Positions 6,760-14,251 of a stretch of 16,779 nucleotides of DNA are shown piece after piece. Made by a program: the position numbers and the translations under genes. The number at the start of each line of letters is the position of its first letter. Positions within the stretch are counted from its first letter, which is position 1. The stretch is from Ruminococcaceae bacterium UBA6857 (GTDB taxonomy: Bacteria; Bacillota; Clostridia; Oscillospirales; Acutalibacteraceae). The notes under the pieces are model-generated. The model was given only the letters and a program-made list of their open reading frames with translations. It was not told the DNA's origin and searched no databases. Where the stretch lies: assembly GCA_002451715.1 (NCBI GenBank), contig DKDD01000201.1:1-16779 (forward strand), in the 5' to 3' direction.

Positions 6760-7509
6760 ATGAGCGAAAAAACAAAATCAACGCTTCTTGCGTTTCTTCG
6801 CGCCGCCGTTGCAATGACAATTTTTGTTCTTGCCGTTGTGAACTATGAAAAGCTCAAAAACATTGATGTTCGCGCAATTGTCGAATCAAGTTCAAGCCTG
6901 GCAATTGCCGTTGCGGCGATACTCGGAATTTATCTTGTTAAGTCGGTGCTGTTCATAATTCCCGCTTCGCTGATTTATATTTATGTCGGCATGGCGTTCC
7001 CGACCGGGCAGGCAATTCTTATCAATCTTTTCGGAATCATTATTGAAGTCACCGTAACATATTTTCTCGGCCTTTTTCTCGGCGGCGATTATGTCAATGC
7101 CCTGCTTGCAAAAAACAAAGCCGGACGAAAGATTCTTGAAAAAAAGTTCAACGACAATTTTCCGATTCTGTTCGGAATTCGGGTGCTTCCCGTTTTTCCG
7201 ATTGACTTTGTTTCGCTTTTTTGGGGTGCGTCAAGGTGCGGCTTTGTGCGGTACTTTTTTGCTTCCGTGCTTGGAATAATGCCGCGCGTAATTCTTTTCA
7301 CAATTCTCGGCGACGGAATTTATGACTATATTCCGATTCATCTCATTGTCAAAATCATCATTTGCGCAATACCGGTCGGCGTTGTGGTTTATCTTGTTCG
7401 TCACTTTGTTAAACAGAGAAAAAGCGAAAAAGAAAACAACAAACCGAATCTTTCTCCAAACAGCTCGAAAGCTGAAGAAATTTCACCGAACACACAAAAA
7501 GGAGAATGA
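6760..7509 (+). CDS. TVP38/TMEM64 (VTT/DedA-superfamily) membrane protein
   Basis: A 249-aa polytopic inner-membrane protein. Hydrophobic segments occur at about residues 9-27, 47-77, 82-107, 130-150, 158-185 and 191-213. The family-typical re-entrant/TM region is seen in RVLPVFPIDFVSLFWGASR (~146-164) followed by a segment with GIMPRVILFTILGDG. The tail (~214-249) is hydrophilic, Lys/Asn/Ser rich and cytoplasmic. Family members are integral membrane proteins linked to lipid scrambling or undecaprenyl-phosphate and ion handling; no substrate can be read from this sequence. It is the first gene of an operon with mntP, 3 bases apart, and the mntP ribosome binding site lies inside its last codons. 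The start follows a weak GGCGGTGA. Confidence 0.88.
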   Translation: MSEKTKSTLLAFLRAAVAMTIFVLAVVNYEKLKNIDVRAIVESSSSLAIAVAAILGIYLVKSVLFIIPASLIYIYVGMAFPTGQAILINLFGIIIEVTVTYFLGLFLGGDYVNALLAKNKAGRKILEKKFNDNFPILFGIRVLPVFPIDFVSLFWGASRCGFVRYFFASVLGIMPRVILFTILGDGIYDYIPIHLIVKIIICAIPVGVVVYLVRHFVKQRKSEKENNKPNLSPNSSKAEEISPNTQKGE

Positions 7510-7512
7510 AAA

Positions 7513-8085
7513 ATGTCACTTTATGAATTGTTTATTCTTGCTGTCGGCCTTTCGATGGACGCGTTTTCCGTTGCCGTTTGCAAAGGGCTTTCAACTCAAA
7601 AGCTTCAAAAAAAGCATTATCTGATTATCGGCGCATGGTTCGGCGGTTTTCAGGCACTCATGCCCGCAATAGGCAATCTTTTGGGAAGCACATTTAGCAA
7701 GTATATTGAAAATTATGACCATTGGGTTGCGTTCGTTTTGCTTGTTCTCATCGGCGCAAACATGCTCAGAGAAGCTTTTTCAAAAGAGGAAGAAGCGGAA
7801 ACAAAGGACGCTTCGTTCTCTTTTAAATCAATGTTTGTTCTTGCCGTTGCAACAAGTATCGACGCGCTTGCGGTCGGCGTTTCGTTTGCACTTTTGCCGG
7901 ACGTAAACATCACCGCTGCGGTTCTTTTCATCGGTGCAATCACATTTATTCTTTCCGCCGTCGGACTCAAGGTCGGAAATGTTTTCGGAACAAAATACAA
8001 GAAAAAAGCGGAAATTGTCGGCGGTGTGATTCTTATTCTCATCGGTGTAAAAATTTTGCTTGAACATCTCGGAGTGCTCGGTTAA
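7513..8085 (+). CDS. mntP: Manganese efflux pump MntP
   Basis: A 190-aa membrane protein of full family length (YebN/DUF204) that exports Mn(II). It shows the two inverted half-repeats with the conserved aspartate motifs: GLSMDAFSVAVCKG (~12-25) and ATSIDALAVGVSFA (~113-126), both DA-containing transport-site segments, plus six hydrophobic helices. AAAGGAG at 7498-7504 with an 8-base spacing supports the ATG; the upstream stop is 3 bases before it. Co-transcribed with the TVP38-like protein and ended by the terminator at 8148-8188. In other bacteria mntP is often under a Mn riboswitch or MntR; neither is obvious here. Confidence 0.95.
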   Translation: MSLYELFILAVGLSMDAFSVAVCKGLSTQKLQKKHYLIIGAWFGGFQALMPAIGNLLGSTFSKYIENYDHWVAFVLLVLIGANMLREAFSKEEEAETKDASFSFKSMFVLAVATSIDALAVGVSFALLPDVNITAAVLFIGAITFILSAVGLKVGNVFGTKYKKKAEIVGGVILILIGVKILLEHLGVLG

Positions 8086-8106
8086 TATCGGCTTATCTGC
8101 GGTTTG

Positions 8107-8134
8107 AGTTGTCGGTTGGTTTTGTCCGACAACT
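8107..8134 (+). other. Hairpin downstream of mntP
   Basis: Nine-bp stem AGTTGTCGG/CCGACAACT with a 10-base loop. It lacks a T run and precedes the real terminator; likely protects the 3' end. Confidence 0.5.
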
Positions 8135-8147
8135 TAATTAAAATTAC

Positions 8148-8188
8148 AAAAGCACGGCTGTGATTTAAAAATACGGCCGTGCTTTTTT
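8148..8188 (+). terminator. Intrinsic terminator of the mntP operon
   Basis: Eleven-bp perfect stem AAAAGCACGGC (8148-8158) with GCCGTGCTTTT (8176-8186), then T to 8188. The A run on the left arm gives it some activity in the other direction also. Confidence 0.9.
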
Positions 8189-8204
8189 GGCTCATTAATA
8201 TGTG

Positions 8205-8238
8205 AAAAAAAACTGCCGCGGCGAACCGCAGCAGTTTT
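8205..8238 (-). terminator. Intrinsic terminator of thiT
   Basis: Minus strand: eight-bp stem AAAACTGC/GCAGTTTT (8209-8216 with 8231-8238), one mismatch, four more base pairs and a four-base loop, followed by eight T. Confidence 0.85.
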
Positions 8239-8289
8239 ATTTATATATCGCTGAAAACACACCCAGAAATCAGCGGATATATCAATTGT

Positions 8290-8889
8290 TTATGCGCTTT
8301 TTTTGACGCGTTTGAGAGCCTTGATTTTCGGCGAATCAAGGTCAAGGAGCGAACCGACGGCAAGTGCGCCGACAACGGTGAGAATAAGTTCCGGAAGCAT
8401 GTAGCCGCCGTTATAAGTGAGCGAATAGAGCCATACCGGCTGGTCTTCCGCATAGCCGCCCCAAATGGTTACGCCGCTGATGAAGTGGCAGATGAAACGA
8501 AGAACGGAAACAACTGCGCCTGCCGAAGCGAGTGCAAGAGCCTGATTCTTGATTTTCTTTTTGAACATTGCGCCAAGGCCGAGAACGGAGAAAGCAACAA
8601 TGTAATCGGCAAGAACAAGAATAAGATAGCCCTTGATTCCGGTAACGTATGAGAAGTTTTTAAGACCGAAGAGCATTTCGACAATGCCCATGGTGAAACC
8701 GGTAAGAAGACCCTGCTTGATTCCGTAACGATAGCCGATTACAAGAATCGGAAGCTGAGAGAAGAACGTTACCGAACCGCCGAACGGAAACTGAATCGGT
8801 GTAAGTTCGTTGAGTGCAACCGAAAGGGCAAGCATGATTGCGCTTTCGGCAAGCATTTGGACAGTTGAAATTTTCTTTTTGTCGTTCAT
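8290..8889 (-). CDS. thiT: Energy-coupled thiamine transporter, S component ThiT
   Basis: A 199-aa membrane substrate-binding subunit of an ECF vitamin transporter; it captures thiamine outside and works with a shared EcfA/A'/T module encoded elsewhere. The C-terminal half holds the recognisable ThiT signature: RFICHFISG, TIWGGYAEDQ, and YSLTYNGGYMLPELIL, with the aromatic residues that stack on thiamine; the N-terminal helices include LTPIQFPFGGSV. The ATG at 8889 has AGGAGGTG at 7-base spacing; the longer open frame to 8961 reads through the leader and is rejected. The TPP riboswitch in the leader independently confirms the substrate: at high TPP the terminator should form and shut the gene off. 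Confidence 0.97.
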   Translation of the reverse strand: MNDKKKISTVQMLAESAIMLALSVALNELTPIQFPFGGSVTFFSQLPILVIGYRYGIKQGLLTGFTMGIVEMLFGLKNFSYVTGIKGYLILVLADYIVAFSVLGLGAMFKKKIKNQALALASAGAVVSVLRFICHFISGVTIWGGYAEDQPVWLYSLTYNGGYMLPELILTVVGALAVGSLLDLDSPKIKALKRVKKSA

Positions 8890-8932
8890 GACGACACCTC
8901 CTGAAAAATTTGTTTTTCCGCGGAGCAAAAAG

Positions 8933-8967
8933 AAAAACGCCCCGCATGACCGTAACATCACAAGGCG
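8933..8967 (-). terminator. Riboswitch-controlled terminator upstream of thiT
   Basis: Minus strand: CGCCTTGTG (8967-8959) with GCGGGGCG (8945-8938), including several G-U pairs, followed by TTTTT (8937-8933), a C, and more T. It is just past the TPP aptamer and before the thiT ribosome binding site, as expected of an expression platform. Confidence 0.75.
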
Positions 8968-8971
8968 CCAA

Positions 8972-9045
8972 GTCTTCCTACGCCGGCATTATCCGGTTCA
9001 GGTCAAAGGGTATAATCTCAGCCGATTGTTCATCAGCACCCCTGC
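8972..9045 (-). ncRNA. TPP riboswitch (THI element) controlling thiT
   Basis: The aptamer's conserved blocks are present in order on the minus strand: GGGGTGC (9042-9036), GGCTGAGA, ACCCTTTGACCTGA, CCGGATAATGCCGG, CGTAGGAAG. Relative to the common CTGG/CCAG pairing around GATAATG, this element has CCGG/CCGG, so pairing is kept by a compensatory change. The P3 arm is short (CTGAT/ATCGG). The outermost P1 helix is not obvious by eye between the ~9-base 5' end and the 3' side. It senses thiamine pyrophosphate. Confidence 0.96.
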
Positions 9046-9060
9046 AATATTTACTTTCAC

Positions 9061-9089
9061 ATTCTATCACTGCCGAAAGCGTTTGTCAA
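9061..9089 (-). promoter_or_regulatory. Near-consensus sigma-A promoter of thiT
   Basis: Minus strand: consensus -35 TTGACA (9089-9084), 17-bp spacer, -10 TAGAAT (9066-9061). Start near 9054, right before the aptamer. Confidence 0.9.
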
Positions 9090-9113
9090 GTGTTTCGGCT
9101 TCAATCGGCAAAG

Positions 9114-9148
9114 TTAAAGAGCCGACGCACAACACATCGGCTCTTTAA
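9114..9148 (-). terminator. Hairpin ending the MPE-MPE-GH operon
   Basis: Twelve-bp perfect stem TTAAAGAGCCGA (9114-9125) with TCGGCTCTTTAA (9137-9148), 11-base loop. The T tract after it is poor, so it is a weaker terminator than the others in the window. Confidence 0.6.
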
Positions 9149-9158
9149 TAAAATTAGT

Positions 9159-10442
9159 TTATTTTGCGTATGCCTTTTGAACGGCGTAATATGCCGGTTT
9201 TTCGTTTCCGTGAAGGTCAACAAGTCCCCAGCCGGTTTCAACCGGGCAGTCCTCCTGGCCGCAGATGTAGCAAGCGTCGCTGTCGCTGTAGCAATATACA
9301 AACGAGCCGCAAAGGAAGTCAAGGTTATAAAGACGTTTGAACATGTCTTCAAAAAACTTTCCCTGATCCTCCGGTGTGTGCTTGTAATTTCTAAGCTGAT
9401 AGCCGCCGGGAAGTTCCTTGTAAAGATGATTTGCAAGTTCGGAATCGAAAAGCTTGTCGGCAAGCTCGTTTTCGTTTTTGTATTCAAGCGAAAGCATATG
9501 TTCCTTGAAGTCTTCCGGAAGATTGTTTATGAAAGTCATAATGTCTTTTCGGGCGGCTTCTTCGCTTTCAAAGCCGTAGCTTTTGAGAATCTCTTTCTTT
9601 TGTTCATCGGTTTTTGCTTCGCCGTAGCCGATGTAGCCGAATTCGCAAAGAACGATCGGTTTTCCCGTGTATGCCCAAAGCGAACGAAGAATCAGATCCA
9701 TAAAAACCAAATCTTTCATAATGTTATCAAAACAGCCGAGATAGACATCCATGCCGACATAGTCGCAATACTGAAGATACGGCTTCATTGCGGTGCAAAG
9801 GTTATAAAGTTTTGTTCCGCCACAGTTGAAGCCGACGATGATGTTACCCTTTACGGGTGCCATTGCTTCTGCCTGCATTCCGATGAAATCAGCCGCTTCT
9901 TCAACCGTCAAAGGAAGAGTAAAGTGTTCAATACCCATCTCGTTCGTAATCTGGAATGCGGAAACAATGCCTTGAAGATCCTTTGCATAAAATTCGGCAA
10001 TGCGCTGAATTTCGGCTTTGTTTTTTTCGTCGCGCGGGTCAAGACCTGCCGCAATATACTTTTTGGGGTATGGAGTTATGCACATTACCTTGAAGCCTTG
10101 GTCGGCATAAGCTTTTGCTTTTGCCTTGTAATTGAGATAGCCTTCGGTGAGGTTTCCGTTTTCGTCAAACGGAAGCGATGTGCAGTCAAAACGAACCCAT
10201 TCGATGTTTGCGTCTTTGATTTGCTTATAATTTTCGTTCGGGTGGCAAACGCCCTTCATAAAGCCGCCGGTCTTTTCTTTAACGGCGTCAACTTCGTCGC
10301 TTGTTTGGCTGATGAAATATGATTTGACGGCGTTGAGAGCAACATAACGAAGACCGTCGGAATCAATCTTTGTCATTGCCGTGCTCCAAAGCATTGTGAA
10401 AGCAGAAACAAGCGCAGTCAGAATTGAAATTATTCTTTTCAT
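9159..10442 (-). CDS. Exported clan GH-A glycoside hydrolase-like protein
   Basis: A 427-aa protein with an N-terminal export signal (KR, then a hydrophobic core to ~residue 23; no lipobox). The rest reads as a (beta/alpha)8 barrel: strand segments EWVRFDC (~81-87), FKVMCITPY, FQITNEMG (~163-170), VGMDVYLG and PIVLCEFGYIG (~262-272). Glu168 in the NE pair fits the acid/base at the end of strand 4, and Glu267 fits the nucleophile at the end of strand 7 of clan GH-A. A C-terminal segment FVYCYSDSDACYICGQEDCP is cysteine rich, and GWGLVDLHGNEKPAYYAVQKA resembles the end of many GH-A proteins. AAGGGG precedes the ATG. Last gene of a likely operon, 27 bases after the second metallophosphoesterase. 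Family number and substrate cannot be given. Confidence 0.8.
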   Translation of the reverse strand: MKRIISILTALVSAFTMLWSTAMTKIDSDGLRYVALNAVKSYFISQTSDEVDAVKEKTGGFMKGVCHPNENYKQIKDANIEWVRFDCTSLPFDENGNLTEGYLNYKAKAKAYADQGFKVMCITPYPKKYIAAGLDPRDEKNKAEIQRIAEFYAKDLQGIVSAFQITNEMGIEHFTLPLTVEEAADFIGMQAEAMAPVKGNIIVGFNCGGTKLYNLCTAMKPYLQYCDYVGMDVYLGCFDNIMKDLVFMDLILRSLWAYTGKPIVLCEFGYIGYGEAKTDEQKKEILKSYGFESEEAARKDIMTFINNLPEDFKEHMLSLEYKNENELADKLFDSELANHLYKELPGGYQLRNYKHTPEDQGKFFEDMFKRLYNLDFLCGSFVYCYSDSDACYICGQEDCPVETGWGLVDLHGNEKPAYYAVQKAYAK

Positions 10443-10469
10443 CTTTTTCCCCTTTTTGTTTTTTATCTT

Positions 10470-11480
10470 TTATGAGTGAAGCGTTACAGAGTATTCATGG
10501 TTCGAATACCACTTGCCGGAAAGATAGCTGCGCGGTCTGAAAAGAACTTCGTTTTCATAAACTTCCATCTGCATTCCGGTTCCCGGCCAAGGTACACCGA
10601 AACGGTTGAGAGAACCGTATGCGGGAAGATTGACATAGAAGATTCCGTTTTGCTCTTCAACGTTGTAAACGTCAAAATACTTGTGAAGCTCTTCGCTGTT
10701 GACACCGGTGTGAACGTGGCCGCTGATATAGAAAACGTTTTGATTCGAATATTTTTCAAGAACAGCCTTGACTTTGTCGCTGCAATCGTTCATTGCACCG
10801 TGGCCCCAAACGATTTGCTGACCGTTAGTGTTGTTTATCGGCCAATGGCAAACAACAAAAACGGGTTTTTTGTCGCCGGCAGCGGTTGCTTTTGCAAGTT
10901 CCGCGTCAAGCCATGCAATTTGGGTGTCGGAAAGTTCCGGAGTATCCCACGAATCGTCGGATTCATCGGAAAGGGTGATGAAAGTATAGCCCTTGATTTC
11001 GCGGCTGAAATAGATTTTGTCAATGTTTGTGCCGAGATATTTGTTGGTAAGTTCAATAAAGTTTGCTCTGGCTTCGGCTTCGGTGATGTTTGAATCCGAA
11101 GAGTGACCGATGTCATGGTTGCCGGTCGTGATGAAAAGCGGAACGTCTTTCGGTGCAACACCTGTTACTGTGCTGTACATTGCTTCCATTGACTTTTTGT
11201 CGCCGTAATTCGTGAGGTCGCCGGAAATTACAACGGCGTCGATCGGAGTTTCGCTTTTTTTGAGACTGCTTACACCGAGGCGAAGCGAGGTTTGCAAAAA
11301 CAGTTCGCGATAGTCAATGTGAATGTCGGAAAGAAGAGTAACGTTGAAAAGAACGTCATCCTCTTTTGCCTTGAACGGGGCATTGTTGCCGGGGCTGTTA
11401 TAGCCGGAAACAGCCATTGCAATTGCCGCAAGAACGGCAAGAATCGCGCTTAAAAATGTTTTGAAGTTGATTTTGTTCAT
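10470..11480 (-). CDS. Exported calcineurin-like metallophosphoesterase, paralog B
   Basis: A 336-aa protein with a signal-like N-terminus (hydrophobic ~9-25). All metal-binding motifs of the family are present: Asp52-x-His54 (LSDIHID), Gly87-Asp88 (SGDLTNYG), GNHD at 120-123, His212 (CHWP), and GHVH at 254-257. These make a two-metal phosphoesterase centre. Substrates of the exported type include nucleotides, phosphodiesters or phosphorylated glycans; not decidable here. The ATG at 11480 follows AAAGGGAG. It starts 37 bases after the end of the paralog at 11518 and shares with it the order of motifs and the NGYTF/KGYTF and LDxxL-K blocks, so the two arose by duplication. Confidence 0.92.
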   Translation of the reverse strand: MNKINFKTFLSAILAVLAAIAMAVSGYNSPGNNAPFKAKEDDVLFNVTLLSDIHIDYRELFLQTSLRLGVSSLKKSETPIDAVVISGDLTNYGDKKSMEAMYSTVTGVAPKDVPLFITTGNHDIGHSSDSNITEAEARANFIELTNKYLGTNIDKIYFSREIKGYTFITLSDESDDSWDTPELSDTQIAWLDAELAKATAAGDKKPVFVVCHWPINNTNGQQIVWGHGAMNDCSDKVKAVLEKYSNQNVFYISGHVHTGVNSEELHKYFDVYNVEEQNGIFYVNLPAYGSLNRFGVPWPGTGMQMEVYENEVLFRPRSYLSGKWYSNHEYSVTLHS

Positions 11481-11517
11481 CTGTATTCTCCCTTTAATTT
11501 ATTTAAAATGATTTTCA

Positions 11518-12510
11518 TCATTTCAGTTCAAATGTTTTTTCATATGCGGGCATATAAAAGCCGAGCGCATAATTCCTTGCGCGAAGCACAACTTCGTTTT
11601 TGTAAACCTCTGCAATATAGCCGCAGCCGGAAAGGAGGTTGCCGCCGTTGTTTGTTTGCCAAGGCTCAAAGTTAACATATGTATAGGACGGAAGGTTGAT
11701 ATAATGAACGCCGTTCACGGTTTCGATTGATTCATGACCAAAAAGTTTTTTTGAAATGTCACCGCGAAGACCGGCGTGAACGTGACCGCAGAAATAGAAA
11801 ACATTGTCATATTTTTCAAGAACTTTTCTGACCTTGTCACTCTGCTTGCCCATTTCCATATCGGGGTCAATTTCCATCTGACCGCAAACGCCGTTTATTG
11901 GCCAGTGACACATTACAAAAATCGGGCCGTGCTTTTTCTTTGAAGCTTTTTTAAGTTGATTGTCAAGCCATTTGATTTGTTTGTTTGAAATGACTGCCGA
12001 GGTGCGGTCATCTTCCGAAGAAATGGCGATAAAGGTATAGCCGTTCGCTTTTGTTATGTAATACGGTCTTTTGAGATTTCTTCCGCTGTAATCGTTATAG
12101 GCTTTGAGAAATTCCTTTGTCGGTTTGGAATCGCGAAGCTCTTTTGTCCATGTGTCGTGGTTGCCGACAATCGGTATAAACTTAGATGTTTTAATGCTTC
12201 TTTCAACGCAACCGTAAAAATTTTCATACTGTTTTCTTTCGCCGTGGTCGGTCATGTCTCCAACGCAGACGATTGCGTCAACTTTTCCGTCAACATCGCG
12301 AAATCCCTGCGAAAGCATGTTGACTCTTGCCGCACCATCGCTTGTGATATGAGTATCGGAAAGCGTTGCAAAAGAAAAAAGAATGTTTTCCGCGTCCTTG
12401 GGTTTAACTTTCTGCGATGTAACCGAGGAGGTTACACCCGATGCCATGAAGATGAATGTGATGAGTACCGAGACGATTTTGCTTAAAACTGCCATTGCTG
12501 CTGTTTCCAT
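11518..12510 (-). CDS. Exported calcineurin-like metallophosphoesterase, paralog A
   Basis: A 330-aa protein; the ATG at 12510 has GAGGAG at good spacing, while the open frame further upstream runs into a terminator hairpin and is rejected. A hydrophobic signal segment covers ~8-27. Metal centre: Asp52-x-His54 (LSDTHIT), Gly84-Asp85 (VGDMTDHG), GNHD 116-119, His202 (CHWP), GHVH 242-245. Compared with the downstream paralog it has insertions of different length between motifs and a different C-terminus (LGFYMPAYEK against LSGKWYSNHEY), so their substrates may differ. First gene of the MPE-MPE-GH cluster; a candidate promoter/attenuator lies at 12536-12633. Confidence 0.92.
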   Translation of the reverse strand: METAAMAVLSKIVSVLITFIFMASGVTSSVTSQKVKPKDAENILFSFATLSDTHITSDGAARVNMLSQGFRDVDGKVDAIVCVGDMTDHGERKQYENFYGCVERSIKTSKFIPIVGNHDTWTKELRDSKPTKEFLKAYNDYSGRNLKRPYYITKANGYTFIAISSEDDRTSAVISNKQIKWLDNQLKKASKKKHGPIFVMCHWPINGVCGQMEIDPDMEMGKQSDKVRKVLEKYDNVFYFCGHVHAGLRGDISKKLFGHESIETVNGVHYINLPSYTYVNFEPWQTNNGGNLLSGCGYIAEVYKNEVVLRARNYALGFYMPAYEKTFELK

Positions 12511-12535
12511 TATATTTTCTCCTCTCTTAATAAGT

Positions 12536-12577
12536 AAAAAAACAGGCATACGAAATATTATCCGTAGCCTGTTTTTT
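12536..12577 (-). terminator. Terminator after glycyl-tRNA synthetase, possibly an attenuator for the MPE operon
   Basis: Eleven-bp stem (12537-12547 with 12567-12577, core AACAGGC/GCCTGTT), one bulged base, then TACG/CGTA, followed by seven T on the minus strand. It lies only 26 bases before the first metallophosphoesterase ATG. Confidence 0.85.
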
Positions 12578-12624
12578 GCCGGGTAAAAACTGTGAAATAA
12601 GCTTACGGTTAACAGGTGATTTGT

Positions 12625-12633
12625 ATTATATCA
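12625..12633 (-). promoter_or_regulatory. Extended -10 promoter between glyQS and the MPE operon
   Basis: Minus strand TGATATAAT (12633-12625), a perfect extended -10 without a clear -35. A start near 12618 would make the hairpin at 12536-12577 part of the MPE leader. Confidence 0.4.
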
Positions 12634-12653
12634 TTCGATATTCGGCGCTTTAT

Positions 12654-14036
12654 TCAGAATTCAAGCTTTTCTTCGATATAACCGCAAAGTTCGGAAATCG
12701 GAAGACGAATCTGCTCCATGCTGTCGCGGTCGCGAACGGTTACGCAGCCGTCTTCTTCTGATTCAAAGTCATATGTAATGCAGAACGGGGTTCCGATTTC
12801 GTCCTGGCGGCGATATCTTTTGCCGATTGAACCTGTGTCGTCAAAGTCGACGTTGAACTTCTTTTGAAGCATTGAAAGAACGTCGGTCGCTTTTTCCGAA
12901 AGCTTTTTGGAAAGCGGAAGAACCGCGGCCTTGAACGGAGCGATTGCCGGGTGAAAGTGCATAACTACTCTTGTGTCGTTCTTTTCCTCGTCAACAACTT
13001 CTTCGTCATATGCCTGAGTAAGAAGCGCAAGGAAAAGTCTTTCAACGCCGAGCGACGGTTCAATAACATAAGGAACATATCTTTCGTTCGTTGTCTGGTC
13101 AAAATAATCAAGGCTCTTTCCGCTTGTTTTAATGTGCTGAGTGAGGTCATAGTCGGTGCGGTCCGCAACGCCCCAAAGTTCGCCCCAACCGAACGGGAAA
13201 AGGAATTCAAAGTCGGTTGTTGCTTTTGAATAGAAGCAAAGTTCTTCTTTTCCGTGGTCGCGAAGGCGAAGGTTTTCTTCTTTGATTCCGAGCGAATAAA
13301 GCCAGTCGCGGCAGAAGGAACGCCAATAGTCAAACCATTCAAGGTCGGTTCCGGGTTTGCAGAAAAATTCAAGTTCCATCTGTTCAAATTCGCGAACGCG
13401 GAAAATGAAGTTGCCCGGAGTGATCTCGTTTCTGAACGATTTACCGATTTGCGCAACGCCGAACGGAATCTTCTTTCTTGTTGTGCGCTGAATGTTTGCA
13501 AAGTTTACAAAAATACCCTGCGCGGTTTCCGGACGAAGATAAAGTTCGTTTTTGCTGTCTTCGGTAACGCCCTGGAATGTTTTGAACATGAGGTTGAACT
13601 GGCGGATATCGGTAAAGTTGTGCTTTCCGCAGTTGGGGCAGGGAATGTTCTTTTCTTTGATGTAGTTCATCATTTCCTCATTCGACCAGCCGGCAACGTT
13701 TGTTCCGTCAAAATCTTCAATAAGGTTGTCCGCTCTGTGGCGCGTTTTGCATTCGCGGCAGTCCATAAGAGGATCCGAGAAACCGCCGAGGTGACCCGAA
13801 GCGACCCATGTCTGCGGATTCATAAGAATTGCACTGTCGAGGCCGACATTATAGGGACTTTCCTGAATGAATTTTTTGCGCCATGCGTTTTTGATGTTGG
13901 TTTTGAGCTCAACGCCGAGCGGACCGTAGTCCCATGTGTTTGCAAGGCCGCCGTAAATTTCGCTGCCTGCATATACAAAGCCTCTGCCTTTGCAGAGAGC
14001 GACAAGTTTTTCCATTGATTTTTCTGTGTTTTTCAT
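12654..14036 (-). CDS. glyQS: Glycyl-tRNA synthetase, dimeric alpha2 type
   Basis: A 460-aa class II aminoacyl-tRNA synthetase that charges tRNA-Gly in the cytoplasm; single-chain form, unlike the glyQ/glyS pair of many bacteria. ATG at 14036 has AAAGGAG at 7-base spacing. Seen in order: N-terminal KGRGFVYAGSEIYGGLAN, motif 1 region around SGHLGGFSDP, a zinc-binding insertion with CRECKTRHRADNLI and CPNCGKHNF, motif 2 FRNEITPGNFIFRVREF, motif 3 SLGVERLFLALL, and a C-terminal anticodon-binding domain (PFKAAVLPL to ITYDFE). Length and motifs are complete. No T-box leader is visible upstream; a near-consensus promoter is at 14100-14128. Confidence 0.98.
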   Translation of the reverse strand: MKNTEKSMEKLVALCKGRGFVYAGSEIYGGLANTWDYGPLGVELKTNIKNAWRKKFIQESPYNVGLDSAILMNPQTWVASGHLGGFSDPLMDCRECKTRHRADNLIEDFDGTNVAGWSNEEMMNYIKEKNIPCPNCGKHNFTDIRQFNLMFKTFQGVTEDSKNELYLRPETAQGIFVNFANIQRTTRKKIPFGVAQIGKSFRNEITPGNFIFRVREFEQMELEFFCKPGTDLEWFDYWRSFCRDWLYSLGIKEENLRLRDHGKEELCFYSKATTDFEFLFPFGWGELWGVADRTDYDLTQHIKTSGKSLDYFDQTTNERYVPYVIEPSLGVERLFLALLTQAYDEEVVDEEKNDTRVVMHFHPAIAPFKAAVLPLSKKLSEKATDVLSMLQKKFNVDFDDTGSIGKRYRRQDEIGTPFCITYDFESEEDGCVTVRDRDSMEQIRLPISELCGYIEEKLEF

Positions 14037-14099
14037 GTGGTTGCTCCTTTCGCGGAAAGGAAAAAAGCCTTTTTCCGCCGAATACAATATCTGCCTTAC

Positions 14100-14128
14100 A
14101 TAATAATATAATCCGCCGGATTAGTCAA
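14100..14128 (-). promoter_or_regulatory. Promoter of glyQS with a palindrome in the spacer
   Basis: Minus strand: -35 TTGACT (14128-14123), 17-bp spacer, -10 TATTAT (14105-14100). The spacer begins with the perfect palindrome AATCCG-G-CGGATT (14122-14110), a possible operator. Confidence 0.8.
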
Positions 14129-14210
14129 GTAACGAAAAAGTATTTTTATTTTTTCATGTAACTTTATTTTTCAAACGACAAAATTCACGGTAATTTTTAC
14201 ATTTTTTTAA

Positions 14211-14239
14211 TTGACTTATGAAACAAAAAGTATTATTAT
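14211..14239 (+). promoter_or_regulatory. Promoter of the secreted peptide gene
   Basis: -35 TTGACT (14211-14216), 17-bp spacer, -10 TATTAT (14234-14239): the same hexamers as the divergent glyQS promoter. Start near 14246, 62-base leader. Confidence 0.8.
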
Positions 14240-14251
14240 TTAGTAAGGTAG

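Noticed and set aside
8910..10322. Long plus-strand open frame (470 codons)
   Set aside because: It is antisense to the TPP riboswitch and to the GH-A-like gene, has no ribosome binding site, and its cysteine/phenylalanine-rich translation resembles no family; a shadow caused by codon bias of the real gene.
12511..12549. N-terminal extension of metallophosphoesterase A to 12549
   Set aside because: It starts inside a terminator hairpin, and the GAGGAG site clearly serves the ATG at 12510.
13254..14018. Plus-strand open frame (254 codons) over glyQS
   Set aside because: Antisense to a conserved, complete synthetase gene; no ribosome binding site or recognisable domain.
14040..14160. T-box riboswitch upstream of glycyl-tRNA synthetase
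   Set aside because: The leader is only ~60 bases and lacks the T-box sequence and Stem I; only a small imperfect hairpin before the ribosome binding site is present.
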